Notes: generated by a model not told the origin, from the sequence alone. DNA of 18,347 bases from Rickettsiales bacterium (GCA_017477855.1 JAFUUN010000076.1:1-18347); one strand, 5' to 3'; positions 1-6,909 are shown, numbered from the stretch's first letter. Program-made: numbers and translations.

Positions 1-96
1 AGGCATGGAATAGCCAGCATTAAGCTTGACAAAAAACCATGAAAATCCGCCCGACAATAGCAAAATTGCTGACAGAACAAATGTCAGAATATTCAT
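1..96 (-). CDS. N-terminal fragment of a membrane or secreted protein
   Basis: An ATG at 96-94 on the minus strand opens a 32-codon frame with no stop before the window edge, so only the amino terminus is present. It begins MNILTFVLSAILLLSGG and continues through FSWFFVKLNAGYSMP. The first 20 or so residues are hydrophobic, as in an uncleaved signal anchor or a signal peptide. There is no lipobox cysteine. No clear ribosome-binding site precedes the ATG. The product cannot be identified from this piece. The frame could be chance, but its hydrophobic start with an ATG and its position divergent to tRNA-Gly make a real gene likely. Confidence 0.5.
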   Translation of the reverse strand, partial: MNILTFVLSAILLLSGGFSWFFVKLNAGYSMP

Positions 97-150
97 CTTG
101 TAAATCGTTGATAGAAATGTTTTAAAATCAACCTATTTTTCAAATGCAGC

Positions 151-172
151 GCTCTGTTAAATTTTTGTATTA
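151..172. promoter_or_regulatory. Short motif shared with the other end of the window
   Basis: GCTCTGTTAAATTTTTGTAT recurs with one mismatch at 18237-18257. Both copies lie in the upstream region of a minus-strand gene, roughly 55-62 nt before its start codon, and both lie 20-45 nt before a plus-oriented copy of the GC-rich repeat. It may be a common promoter or operator element, or an old flank of the repeat. The function is unknown. Confidence 0.35.
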
Positions 173-192
173 ACTTTGAGATTGCAAAAGTA

Positions 193-279
193 ATGTTGCG
201 CCAGGGGCGGAGCGCGTTTGGCCGACGAGGAACGAGGCGCAGCCAAACGGCGAGGGCGTGGCAGCGGGCGGCGCAACAT
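193..279 (+). repeat. GC-rich interspersed palindromic element, copy 1 (type A)
   Basis: The ends form a perfect 10-bp inverted repeat: ATGTTGCGCC at 193-202 and GGCGCAACAT at 270-279. Inside is a perfect 8-bp stem, CGTTTGGC/GCCAAACG (about 214-221 and 242-249), followed by the family signature GGCGAGGGCGTGG. The short second hairpin seen in most copies (CGAGG/CCTCG) is disrupted here because CCTCG reads CAGCG. The copy lies between the divergent gene at 1-96 and tRNA-Gly. Confidence 0.9.
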
Positions 280-349
280 AAATCAAGATCTTGTTTAAAC
301 AGAGCGAAATGCAGTTGACTTTTAATTCCCTACTTACACCATGACGCAC

Positions 350-420
350 GCGGGTGTAGCTCAATGGTAGAGTTCCAGCTTCCCAAGCTGGCTACGCGGG
401 TCCGATTCCCGTCACCCGCT
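350..420 (+). tRNA. tRNA-Gly(CCC)
   Basis: A 71-nt cloverleaf folds fully. The acceptor stem is GCGGGTG/CACCCGC, the D-arm GCTC-AATGGTA-GAGT, and the anticodon arm CCAGC-TTCCCAA-GCTGG with anticodon CCC at 382-384. There is a 4-nt variable region and a T-arm GCGGG-TCCGATT-CCCGT. The discriminator is T and CCA is not encoded. The T-loop reads T54-C55-C56, so the almost universal T55 (pseudouridine) is C. A TTGACT at 315-320 could be its -35 box, but no good -10 sits at the usual distance. The 3' half overlaps antisense the end of the minus-strand gene that stops at 392. Confidence 0.93.
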
Positions 421-889
421 CGTTGGTTCTTGTCTCATCTTGAGTATTGCCTTTTTGAAAATCTTTTTTAACACATGAATTAATGCTATTGATATCAGCA
501 TCACCAACGTTTGTAATTCCATCACAAATAAGATTGTTGCCATAACCATGTTTTATGCTGGAAAAATCCAATTTAACAATGTTTTCTTGATCTCGTTCTT
601 TTGAAACTACATTAGATTTTCCACATCCGTTATCTTTTTTTGCATTTTCAACCTTTTTTCTGTATTCTCTGAATTGACATGCTTGATAAACACCAATACC
701 TGCCGCAACAACTCCTACAAAAACAACCACAATGCATGCTATAGGTGAAACAAAAAAGAATAACGCAGCGCTAACAGCAAGACATAACAATGAACCAGCG
801 GCACAGAGGTTACTTCTGTTGTCACACTTTTTCATTTCCTGTTCATCACGATTTGCGGTATTTTCTTTGCCATTGCTACTATCACTCAT
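392..889 (-). CDS. Small membrane protein with bilobed hydrophobic hairpin; function unknown
   Basis: This 165-residue protein matches no family I recognise. Residues 1-27 are polar and charged. About 28-48 and 50-68 form two hydrophobic segments separated only by a short turn at Ser48-Pro49, making a tight membrane hairpin. Residues 72-165 form a hydrophilic tail with several cysteines. This layout, a bilobed hydrophobic domain of about 40 residues with polar flanks, resembles chlamydial inclusion-membrane (Inc) proteins; that is an analogy of shape only. ATG at 889 starts the gene 38 nt after the AGCS gene, on the same strand. The last ten codons (stop at 392-394) run antisense into tRNA-Gly, so the C-terminus (ending ERVTGIGPA) is dictated by tRNA sequence. 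Either the gene lost its original stop or the overlap is tolerated. Confidence 0.7.
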   Translation of the reverse strand: MSDSSNGKENTANRDEQEMKKCDNRSNLCAAGSLLCLAVSAALFFFVSPIACIVVVFVGVVAAGIGVYQACQFREYRKKVENAKKDNGCGKSNVVSKERDQENIVKLDFSSIKHGYGNNLICDGITNVGDADINSINSCVKKDFQKGNTQDETRTNERVTGIGPA

Positions 890-927
890 ATACTATTAGT
901 ATTACAAAAGAATAATAATAAAGCTTT

Positions 928-2337
928 TTATTTAAATTTGTAATTCCTAATCTTCCTCCAAACTAGCCCACTCAAACAGAGTACAGCGAAGACATTTATA
1001 AACGGCAACGTCATCATAACTGCATCGAGGATATTAACAACAATATCGCAATCAGTCACTGAGCCACCAATAAATGCAAATGTCAGAAATAAAAACACAA
1101 ACAAATGCATGATTTTGCTGCGTCCAAATAGGTATTCCGAGCACTTATTGCAGTAGTTTCCCCAGCCAACAATAACATTAATCGTCATCATCAAAGTCAG
1201 TGCGGTCAACACATATGGCAGGCATTTATTCACCTGACCAAAGGCATACGCCAGCGCAACAACGCCGTTTTTCATGACATCCTTGTTTTCATAAACACCA
1301 GTCACAACAATGATAAAGGCGCTCACCGAGCATATCAAAATACCATTAATGACAGGCGTGAACATGGCTCCTGTGGCCTCCTTGACCGAGTCCTTCTGCA
1401 TTGATGACGAATGCACCATTCCAGATGTTCCAAGACCTGTTTCATGGGCAAGCGCAGCTTTTCTTAATGACATACAGAACGAAGCCGCAAATCCACCGGC
1501 GATTGACTTTGGATGTATTGCATCATGGAAAATTATTGACAACGCATCAGGGATTTTTTGATAGTTGATGACTATAATTGCAATAGCAATAAACCAGAAT
1601 GTGAGCGCTAAAACAGGCATTGCAATACTCATGAAGTTTGCGACACGGCGTGTTCCACCGATGAGAATATACGCCAAAACAACTGTCAGAACAAACGACA
1701 CAACAGTTCTGTTGTCGCTCACAACATTGAAGTTCTCCGACAAAATCGTCATGCTTTGGTTCATCTCATACATGGAAAGTCCTAAAATTCCACAGCCAAG
1801 GAATATCCATGCATAAGAAACAGACAAAATCTTGCCAACTTTTGGATATTTTAGTTCCGCAAAACCTTTTTTAATGTAGTCAAACGGCCCGCCGACATAG
1901 TCCTTTTTGCCGACTGTTCGGTAGCTGTGAGAGAGATAAACTTCTGCGAAACGAAAGGGCATACATAACAGGGCGATCACTGGCACCCAGAGCGCTGTTC
2001 CAGGACCTCCAAGATATATCATAAAAACCATTCCAGCCGTTGCGTTCATTCCTGTGCAACTTGCGATTGCGGTTAATAATATTTTAAATGGTGAGATATC
2101 ATTTTTTGACTTTTTTTCTTCCTTTGTTGGCCTGAATGCGCACTTTAAACAGTTGCCAAACCAGCGAAATTGGATAAATCTGAATTTAAAACACATGAAA
2201 ATAAACCCAAACGTCAAGAATGCCAATGACAATGGCAAATTGATAGCTTCAACCCCAAAAATAGAGAACACGTTGAAAAACACGATGCTACCAAGGAAAT
2301 CTCCAAGGTAAGTCAACACTTTGCTGATTATTTCCAT
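928..2337 (-). CDS. Sodium:alanine/glycine symporter, AGCS family
   Basis: This 469-residue polytopic inner-membrane protein should import alanine or glycine (or a related small amino acid) with Na+. Family hallmarks are visible. One is the GGPGTALWVPVIALLCMPFR-FAEV block at about residues 109-132, matching the AGCS signature of GGPG, a hydrophobic stretch and FAEV. Another is AHETGLGTSG-MVHSS at about 295-310, matching the conserved ETGLG/EAGLG segment, followed by FTPVINGILICSVSAFIIV. Length is normal for the family. ATG at 2337-2335 is preceded by a TTGACA / TATTTA promoter-like pair that leaves almost no leader. The C-terminus (WRKIRNYKFK) is basic and presumably cytoplasmic. Amino-acid uptake fits an organism dependent on host nutrients. 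Substrate is inferred from family only. Confidence 0.92.
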   Translation of the reverse strand: MEIISKVLTYLGDFLGSIVFFNVFSIFGVEAINLPLSLAFLTFGFIFMCFKFRFIQFRWFGNCLKCAFRPTKEEKKSKNDISPFKILLTAIASCTGMNATAGMVFMIYLGGPGTALWVPVIALLCMPFRFAEVYLSHSYRTVGKKDYVGGPFDYIKKGFAELKYPKVGKILSVSYAWIFLGCGILGLSMYEMNQSMTILSENFNVVSDNRTVVSFVLTVVLAYILIGGTRRVANFMSIAMPVLALTFWFIAIAIIVINYQKIPDALSIIFHDAIHPKSIAGGFAASFCMSLRKAALAHETGLGTSGMVHSSSMQKDSVKEATGAMFTPVINGILICSVSAFIIVVTGVYENKDVMKNGVVALAYAFGQVNKCLPYVLTALTLMMTINVIVGWGNYCNKCSEYLFGRSKIMHLFVFLFLTFAFIGGSVTDCDIVVNILDAVMMTLPFINVFAVLCLSGLVWRKIRNYKFK

Positions 2338-2346
2338 AAGAAAGCT

Positions 2347-2374
2347 TAAATAACTAATTGATTGTAATTGTCAA
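2347..2374 (-). promoter_or_regulatory. Candidate promoter of the AGCS symporter gene
   Basis: Reading the minus strand, TTGACA (2374-2369) is followed after 16 nt by TATTTA (2352-2347). Nine nt then lead to the ATG at 2337, so transcription would begin within about 3 nt of the start codon. The -35 is perfect and the -10 is weak. Confidence 0.45.
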
Positions 2375-2511
2375 GTTAAAAAAACTCTGCAAAACAACTG
2401 GTAATTGAATACTAAAAACATGCAAATTAGTGGTTGTAGTATTAAAATATCCGTGTTAGATATGTAAGATATTGAATGGATTTATTTTATTGAAGATATC
2501 TATAATAAACC

Positions 2512-2540
2512 TTGACAAATAAAAAACCTCACACAACAAT
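2512..2540 (+). promoter_or_regulatory. Candidate promoter of tRNA-Pro
   Basis: TTGACA at 2512-2517 is followed by a 17-nt spacer and AACAAT at 2535-2540 (TATAAT with two mismatches). It lies 10 nt before the mature tRNA 5' end at 2551. Position and spacing are as expected for a tRNA promoter. The rest of 2338-2511 shows nothing else I can name. Confidence 0.5.
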
Positions 2541-2550
2541 ACTACTTGTA

Positions 2551-2625
2551 CGGAGTGTGGCGTAGCCTGGCTAGCGCATCTGTTTTGGGTACAGAGGGTC
2601 GGGGGTTCAAATCCCTCCACTCCGA
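2551..2625 (+). tRNA. tRNA-Pro(TGG)
   Basis: A 75-nt cloverleaf folds with acceptor CGGAGTG/CACTCCG, an anticodon arm TCTGT-TTTGGGT-ACAGA with anticodon TGG, and a T-arm GGGGG-TTCAAAT-CCCTC (one G-T pair). The discriminator is A and CCA is not encoded. The tRNA ends one nucleotide before the stop codon of the convergent LOG-family gene at 2627, leaving no room for a separate terminator between them. Confidence 0.95.
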
Positions 2626-2626
2626 C

Positions 2627-3319
2627 TTAACCTTCATCAATGATTTTATAGAGATAATTCAATAACTCCTCTTTTGTCTTAACGAGCGTTATCAAATCCG
2701 CGCCTTCTTGACCGATTGTTTTTTCGCGTAAGAAAATCTCAAAGTTCAAAACATCCTTGTAAAAATCTGCTGGATATACAAAAATTGGCACTTTTTTCAT
2801 ATGCCCTGTTTGCATAAGCGTGAGTGCTTCATAGAGCTCGTCCATTGTTCCAAAACCACCTTTGAAAATTATTACTGCTTTTGCATATGTCAACATTGTT
2901 TTTTTGCGCGATGAGAAATGTGTAAAGATGAATGACAGTTTTTTGTCCGCAAACTCTGTAATTTCTTCCTCAAATGGAAGAGTGATTGCCATGGCCGATG
3001 CCTGACAGCCCAGTTGGTGGGCGGGTTTAAGCCACGCAGTCATCGTTGAAGGGCCACCACCCGTTATAAAACTTATCTTTTTGTTGTGCTCCAAAATTCT
3101 CTTGGCACAGAGATATGAAATCTCCTCAATCTCCTTAATATGTGGGTCATTGTCAGGAATTCGCGCGCTGCCGAAAGCCAAAAAACCTGGATACAAGTGG
3201 TTGCGACGCATTTTTTTCATTGCGCGCTTGCAATCAGCAAAATTCCACATCTTACGCAACTCCATCGCAGAAGAAATCTTGTCTACGAATGGGATGTATT
3301 TTTTCACTTTCTGGTTCAT
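2627..3319 (-). CDS. LOG-family nucleotide 5'-monophosphate phosphoribohydrolase (TIGR00730 type)
   Basis: From the ATG at 3319 the protein has 230 residues. Rossmann-like family motifs are present: FGSARIP at about 49-55, GGGPSTM at 87-93, SSRKKTM at about 136-142 (the conserved arginine region) and GGFGTMDE at 154-161, with Glu161 as the likely catalytic residue. The usual PGGxGT reads KGGFGT here. Such proteins hydrolyse nucleoside monophosphates, releasing base and ribose 5-phosphate; the bacterial role is often nucleotide salvage. The frame is open upstream to 3406, but a start there would overlap pepA by 80 nt. The ATG at 3319 lies 7 nt after the pepA stop and is preferred. No Shine-Dalgarno is seen, so translation is probably coupled to pepA. 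Confidence 0.85.
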   Translation of the reverse strand: MNQKVKKYIPFVDKISSAMELRKMWNFADCKRAMKKMRRNHLYPGFLAFGSARIPDNDPHIKEIEEISYLCAKRILEHNKKISFITGGGPSTMTAWLKPAHQLGCQASAMAITLPFEEEITEFADKKLSFIFTHFSSRKKTMLTYAKAVIIFKGGFGTMDELYEALTLMQTGHMKKVPIFVYPADFYKDVLNFEIFLREKTIGQEGADLITLVKTKEELLNYLYKIIDEG

Positions 3320-3326
3320 AGAGAAA

Positions 3327-4973
3327 TTATAATGACTTTGCAAACTCGGTGAGCATTTTGACGCCATATCCAAATGCCGTGTCAGCAACTGCAAATGGAT
3401 TTTCACCTGTTGCTAAGTCAACGCCAGCCATGTCAACGTGCGCCCAGTTTTTGTTGTCGTCAATGAACTCCTGCAAGAATGCTGCTGCTGTTGCACTGCC
3501 GGCCCAGCGAACTTTTCCGAGATTTCTTAAATCTGCAACATTTGATTTTATTAACTCCGTGTGCTCGCTGTCAAGTGGCATAAACCAGTTGCGATCGCCT
3601 GTTTTTTCACCAATTTCTTGCAACTTTTTGCCAAGCTCGTCCGAGTTGCTGAATATTCCTGCCCTGCTCTGCCCCAATGCAACCATGATTGCCCCTGTGA
3701 GAGTGGCCACGTCAATCATGTATTTTGGCTTGTAAGTTGTTTGCGCGTAATATAAAATATCCGCCAAGACCAACCTCCCTTCGGCGTCTGTATCAATGAT
3801 TTCCACTGTTTTTCCAGACATTGAGCGCACGATGTCGCCAACCTTTTGTGCATGTGAACCCGGCATGTTTTCAACCATTCCTCCGACTGCCACGGCATTG
3901 ACTTTTGCGCCTTCTTTTGCAAGCGCGAGAATAGTTCCAATCACAGTAGCTGAGCCAGTCATGTCGCATTTCATGCCCTCCATGTGCGGTGATGGTTTGA
4001 GTGATAACCCACCGCTGTCAAACGTGACGCCCTTACCAATCAGCGCAAGCTCCATGCCTTTGCTTTTTGGATCACCGTGATATTCAACTACAACTACTTT
4101 TGGCTCTTTTGCTGAACCCTGAGCTACGCCAAGCAACAAGTTCATATTTTTCTTTTTGAGTTCTGACAAATTCATGACATTGACTTTCACATTTTTCACA
4201 CCTGCAAATACGCGCTTGACCTCTTCTGCAAAGCTCTCTGGATAGACAACATTTGCCGGCTCGTTTGCCATGTCGCGGACAAAATAAATCCCCTCCAATT
4301 TGGACTGAACCTCCTTCAAAAGCTTCTTATTGTAGTCATTTTGCTTGACGTCAATCAGCACTGATTTAACCGTTGACTTCTTCTCCAAGAAATCTTTTGA
4401 TGTGAAATATTTGTCAAAACTATAATATCTCTGCGCAAAGCCGAAGTAAGCACTCACCAACAAGTCATCAAGTTTGTCTCCTTTTAAGCCCTCTGCATAC
4501 TCACCATGCAGCGCAACTGAAACCTCTTTGCCCTCTGGAAGTAGTCCAACAATGCCCGTTCCGAGCTTCTCATATTGGAAGTTTGTACTGTCTATTTTCT
4601 TGTTGTTTTTCTCTTTTTCTGCATCTTTTTCTATACCAATCACGACAACTTTTTTATCATTAATATATCCAAGAGCAGCTTTTTGTCCTGATTTGGCCTC
4701 AAATTTTTCAAAATCTACCTTATTTTTTAATACATCGCCAAAGTTTTTCGTGGCCGTTTTAAGTCCTTTTTTGTCAACAAAATAGATTTCAACATCGCCT
4801 TTTTTTGTGCTACTGCCAAATGATACAGCAGGAATTTTGCTGCAAACAATGCATGATCTGTTGACACCTTTTTTTGCCAATGAAACCTTTGCTCCAACCA
4901 TAACAAAAAACAAAAATACAAAAAAGAGCGTCGCTGCAAACAGCCATTTTTTTAGAAACTTTACAGACGACAC
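3327..4973 (-). CDS. pepA: Leucyl aminopeptidase, M17 family, with N-terminal membrane anchor or signal
   Basis: This 548-residue two-metal aminopeptidase removes N-terminal residues from peptides. Metal-ligand and catalytic positions are all present: Lys314, Asp319, Lys326, Asp337, Asp396, Glu398 and Arg400, each exactly 44 residues later than in E. coli PepA (Lys270, Asp275, Lys282, Asp293, Asp352, Glu354, Arg356, as I recall them). The offset equals the N-terminal extension. That extension has a basic start (KFLKKW) and a hydrophobic run at about 10-28, then SLAKK, which looks like a signal peptide or anchor. M17 enzymes are normally cytosolic, so this one may work in the periplasm or at the membrane. 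The start is GTG at 4973. A TTGACA / TAATAT pair lies directly upstream. It shares an operon with the LOG gene. If translation began at Met25 much of the hydrophobic segment would be lost. Confidence 0.93.
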   Translation of the reverse strand: MSSVKFLKKWLFAATLFFVFLFFVMVGAKVSLAKKGVNRSCIVCSKIPAVSFGSSTKKGDVEIYFVDKKGLKTATKNFGDVLKNKVDFEKFEAKSGQKAALGYINDKKVVVIGIEKDAEKEKNNKKIDSTNFQYEKLGTGIVGLLPEGKEVSVALHGEYAEGLKGDKLDDLLVSAYFGFAQRYYSFDKYFTSKDFLEKKSTVKSVLIDVKQNDYNKKLLKEVQSKLEGIYFVRDMANEPANVVYPESFAEEVKRVFAGVKNVKVNVMNLSELKKKNMNLLLGVAQGSAKEPKVVVVEYHGDPKSKGMELALIGKGVTFDSGGLSLKPSPHMEGMKCDMTGSATVIGTILALAKEGAKVNAVAVGGMVENMPGSHAQKVGDIVRSMSGKTVEIIDTDAEGRLVLADILYYAQTTYKPKYMIDVATLTGAIMVALGQSRAGIFSNSDELGKKLQEIGEKTGDRNWFMPLDSEHTELIKSNVADLRNLGKVRWAGSATAAAFLQEFIDDNKNWAHVDMAGVDLATGENPFAVADTAFGYGVKMLTEFAKSL

Positions 4974-4980
4974 TCTGAAG

Positions 4981-5007
4981 ATATTAAAACTATTAAATAA
5001 TTGTCAA
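4981..5007 (-). promoter_or_regulatory. Candidate promoter of pepA
   Basis: On the minus strand TTGACA (5007-5002) is followed after 15 nt by TAATAT (4986-4981), and 7 nt later by the GTG start at 4973. Transcription would start at or very near the GTG. The spacer is shorter than ideal; an 18-nt alternative (TATCTT) would place the start site inside the coding region. Repeat copy 2 ends 12 bp upstream of the -35. Confidence 0.45.
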
Positions 5008-5019
5008 CAGTTTTGTTTT

Positions 5020-5127
5020 GTTGCACGGAGCGGAGCAAGTTTGTCCTACGCTTTCGTAGGGTTACTGCGAGTGAGCGCACGAGGAGCGAAATACAAACGG
5101 CGAGGGCGTGGCCTCGGGTGACGCAAC
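5020..5127 (+). repeat. GC-rich interspersed palindromic element, copy 2 (long divergent member)
   Basis: The ends are GTTGC and GCAAC. The internal stem is GTTTGT (5040-5045) with ACAAAC (about 5093-5098), a T:A version of the pair that is G:C in type A copies. The loop is enlarged and carries its own hairpin, CCTACG-CTTT-CGTAGG (5045-5060), and a possible TGCG/CGCA stem. The signature GGCGAGGGCGTGG and the CGAGG/CCTCG hairpin follow. It separates pepA from the upstream lipoprotein gene. Confidence 0.85.
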
Positions 5128-5150
5128 GTGTTGTTTGCCTTTGGAGCGAG

Positions 5151-5741
5151 TTAAACTTGCCCAAGCTTGATTTTTCCAAAGTATTTTGTCATCTTATTGA
5201 AGATACTCTTTAATCTATTCAGTCGTTCTCTCTCGTTTGCAACGAGGTCGCCGCTGTACTTAATTCTACTTTCAAAAATTGGAGTATTATCCCGTTTTAC
5301 ACCGCTTACAACAATATCGTAATAGGTACGATCTTCAAAACATATATTGTCGCCATATAAAAAATCAATAAATTTTCCCAACATATGTTCTTGTGCCGAG
5401 TCTGCTTGTTCTCTACATTTAGTAGGCTTGTCTTTTACGTCTATTATATTAATATTGAGTTTTAAATTTAAAACATCTTCGCTTTGTGTACTAAGTTTGT
5501 TTGCAAAATTCTCATGCACCGAACCATCAAACTCTTTTCTTATTTGGCTTACCATTGAAGGAGGAATATCAGTATGTACATTCTTTTCATCTGCTTTGTA
5601 TAACATCACAAATTCTTTTACTTCACCAAATCTCATATTTTTTATTGTCTCTTCATCAATGTTTAACCTATATGAATTTATGTTATAGCTTGCGCAACTG
5701 GATAATAAAAATATAAAAGATAAGCTCTGTTTCATTTTCAT
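5151..5741 (-). CDS. Predicted lipoprotein of unknown function
   Basis: This 196-residue protein begins MKMKQSLSFIFLLSSC. It has a short basic start, a hydrophobic run and a lipobox LSSC with the lipidated cysteine at 16, so after Lgt and signal peptidase II action it should be anchored in the inner or outer membrane. The rest (residues 17-196) is soluble and charged, with two further cysteines around residues 109 and 133, and ends in a basic helix-like stretch. I recognise no domain. Two in-frame ATGs (5741 and 5735) are possible starts. The gene runs in the same direction as pepA, but the two are separated by repeat copy 2 and by a promoter-like pair, so they are probably not one operon. 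Confidence 0.75.
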   Translation of the reverse strand: MKMKQSLSFIFLLSSCASYNINSYRLNIDEETIKNMRFGEVKEFVMLYKADEKNVHTDIPPSMVSQIRKEFDGSVHENFANKLSTQSEDVLNLKLNINIIDVKDKPTKCREQADSAQEHMLGKFIDFLYGDNICFEDRTYYDIVVSGVKRDNTPIFESRIKYSGDLVANERERLNRLKSIFNKMTKYFGKIKLGQV

Positions 5742-5787
5742 AATCGTTATTAGTTTTTATAAAAATAAAACGCAAGTTTGCAGAATC

Positions 5788-5818
5788 TTGACAATTAAAA
5801 ACAATCAAATCATATCAT
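5788..5818 (+). promoter_or_regulatory. Candidate promoter of the outer-membrane protein gene
   Basis: TTGACA at 5788-5793 and TATCAT at 5813-5818 are separated by 19 nt, which is long. The stretch TTGACAATTAAAAACA is identical for 16 nt to the start of the EamA promoter at 8471-8456 on the minus strand, and ATATCATTA recurs downstream in both. This supports a promoter function. Confidence 0.4.
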
Positions 5819-5842
5819 TAGATTTTGTTTTAATAGTATTGT

Positions 5843-6766
5843 CTGACTGGTTTAAACAAAATAAGCAGATTATTTCCACTTTTATTTCTAATTTCATTTT
5901 CTTCTTTTTCTAAAACATCAATAGCTTTTGAAGGTTTTACACAAGCAAAAGATCGTTTATTTTTGGTTCCATACATCAGTTATGGTTGGAACAATGCACC
6001 AATGGGCTCTGGATATAATACGAAGGACAAAATACAAAAACAATATATCGGACTGCTGGAAGAGTATGGTTTGACAGAGAGAATTACAATTGGTTCAGAT
6101 ATTATGTTTGCAACACAGTGGTCAACGAGAAATGGCAAGATTGGCGGACGCATTCAAGATAAGAGCTTTGCGCTTCAAAATGTCAATGTATTTGGAAGAT
6201 GGAATTTTTACAGAAGCGATGACGAAAAAGTGAGATTGAACTTATACATGTCAGTCAATACGCCAAGCTTTGGAAAGGGAACAGGAAGATTTGACACATT
6301 CGGACATTATTCACAGTTGGGAAATATGTTGAGATTGGAGTTCGGATACCTATTCTCAAAGGACACCTACATGAGTTTAAACTATGGCTACAAGGCAAAT
6401 TACAACATGCCATATGACATGCTGGAAGGCAAGATCACGTTCTTCCAAAGATTACCAAAGAATTTTATGTTTTATGCAATTTTCAAAAAGCAGAATTTCA
6501 TACCAAAAGGCAGACAAAACACCTATTCGTTCTATCAGAACAGAAAGTTCCAGTGGAAAACATTTGATATTTTTACGCAGAAAGGTATTGTTGCGCTTGA
6601 TTTGTTTTTAGGATATAAATTTGACAAAAACAAGACAATTCTCATTCAATATACGCGCTCATTGCATTCAGTTATATTTGGCAACAAAGGCGTTAAATTT
6701 GGGCAAAACACAATCTGGCTTGAACTCTGGTGGACGATGGATGATTTTATTGCTTCGTTAAAATAA
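5843..6766 (+). CDS. Outer-membrane beta-barrel protein (start uncertain, non-AUG)
   Basis: The long frame ending at 6766 encodes alternating, aromatic-rich strands typical of a beta-barrel (YISYGWN, VNVFGRWNFY, LNLYMSVNTP, YMSLNYGYKA, LDLFLGYKF, ILIQYTRSL, IWLELWWTM). From TTG at 5963 it has 267 residues, but that start would cut off an obvious export signal. Upstream in the same frame, with no stop back to 5837, lies SRLFPLLFLISFSSF-SKTSIA followed by FEG: a basic residue, a hydrophobic core and a possible cleavage after Ala. No ATG, GTG or TTG precedes this segment in frame; only CTG (5843) and ATA (5861) are available. I set the start at CTG without certainty. The family and any transported solute are unknown. 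Confidence 0.72.
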   Translation: MTGLNKISRLFPLLFLISFSSFSKTSIAFEGFTQAKDRLFLVPYISYGWNNAPMGSGYNTKDKIQKQYIGLLEEYGLTERITIGSDIMFATQWSTRNGKIGGRIQDKSFALQNVNVFGRWNFYRSDDEKVRLNLYMSVNTPSFGKGTGRFDTFGHYSQLGNMLRLEFGYLFSKDTYMSLNYGYKANYNMPYDMLEGKITFFQRLPKNFMFYAIFKKQNFIPKGRQNTYSFYQNRKFQWKTFDIFTQKGIVALDLFLGYKFDKNKTILIQYTRSLHSVIFGNKGVKFGQNTIWLELWWTMDDFIASLK

Positions 6767-6777
6767 AAGCTTTTGGT

Positions 6778-6858
6778 GTTGCGCCGCCCGAGGCCACGCC
6801 CTCGCCGTTTGGCTGCGCCTCGTTCCTCGTCGGCCAAACGCGCTCCGCGCCGCGCAAC
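6778..6858 (-). repeat. GC-rich interspersed palindromic element, copy 3 (type A)
   Basis: This complete copy is in reverse orientation, bounded by GTTGCGC (6778-6784) and GCGCAAC (6852-6858). I count 61 G or C in 81 bases, against an AT-rich surround. The internal stem is CGTTTGGC/GGCCAAACG and the second hairpin CGAGG/CCACGC/CCTCG is intact. It begins 11 bp after the stop of the outer-membrane protein gene. Confidence 0.92.
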
Positions 6859-6869
6859 AAAAATAATCA

Positions 6870-6897
6870 TTGAAATTTATTACAAAATCACTAAAAT
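6870..6897 (+). promoter_or_regulatory. Candidate promoter of the membrane plus coiled-coil gene
   Basis: TTGAAA (6870-6875) and TAAAAT (6892-6897) are separated by 16 nt, with the ATG 12 nt beyond. The leader would be only about 5 nt. The -35 starts 11 bp after repeat copy 3. Confidence 0.35.
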
Positions 6898-6909
6898 TTT
6901 CTGATTTAC

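Noticed and set aside
350..420. tRNA-Gly as an integration (att) site of a mobile island
   Set aside because: No integrase gene and no duplicate of the tRNA 3' end was seen in the window.
1310..1816. Plus-strand frames inside the AGCS gene
   Set aside because: They are antisense shadows of a well-supported membrane protein gene.
2627..3406. Longer LOG protein starting at 3406
   Set aside because: It would overlap pepA by 80 nt, and the added residues lack family similarity; ATG 3319 just after the pepA stop is more sensible.
3349..4785. Several plus-strand frames opposite pepA
   Set aside because: They are shadows; the minus-strand frame has complete M17 motifs and active-site residues.
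5839..5913. TTG-started 24-residue peptide MSDWFKQNKQ...
   Set aside because: Too short and low-complexity to call as a gene; kept only as a possible out-of-frame start for the barrel protein.
6778..6858. The elements as simple Rho-independent terminators
   Set aside because: No T run follows the stems, copies occur between divergent genes where no terminator is needed, and they are absent from the convergent junctions.
6646..6870. Arg/Ala-rich open frames across the repeats (also at 9655-9849, 11700-12077, 13123-13329)
   Set aside because: These frames arise from the GC-rich repeat itself plus antisense of neighbouring genes, have no sensible start, and share only repeat-derived residues.
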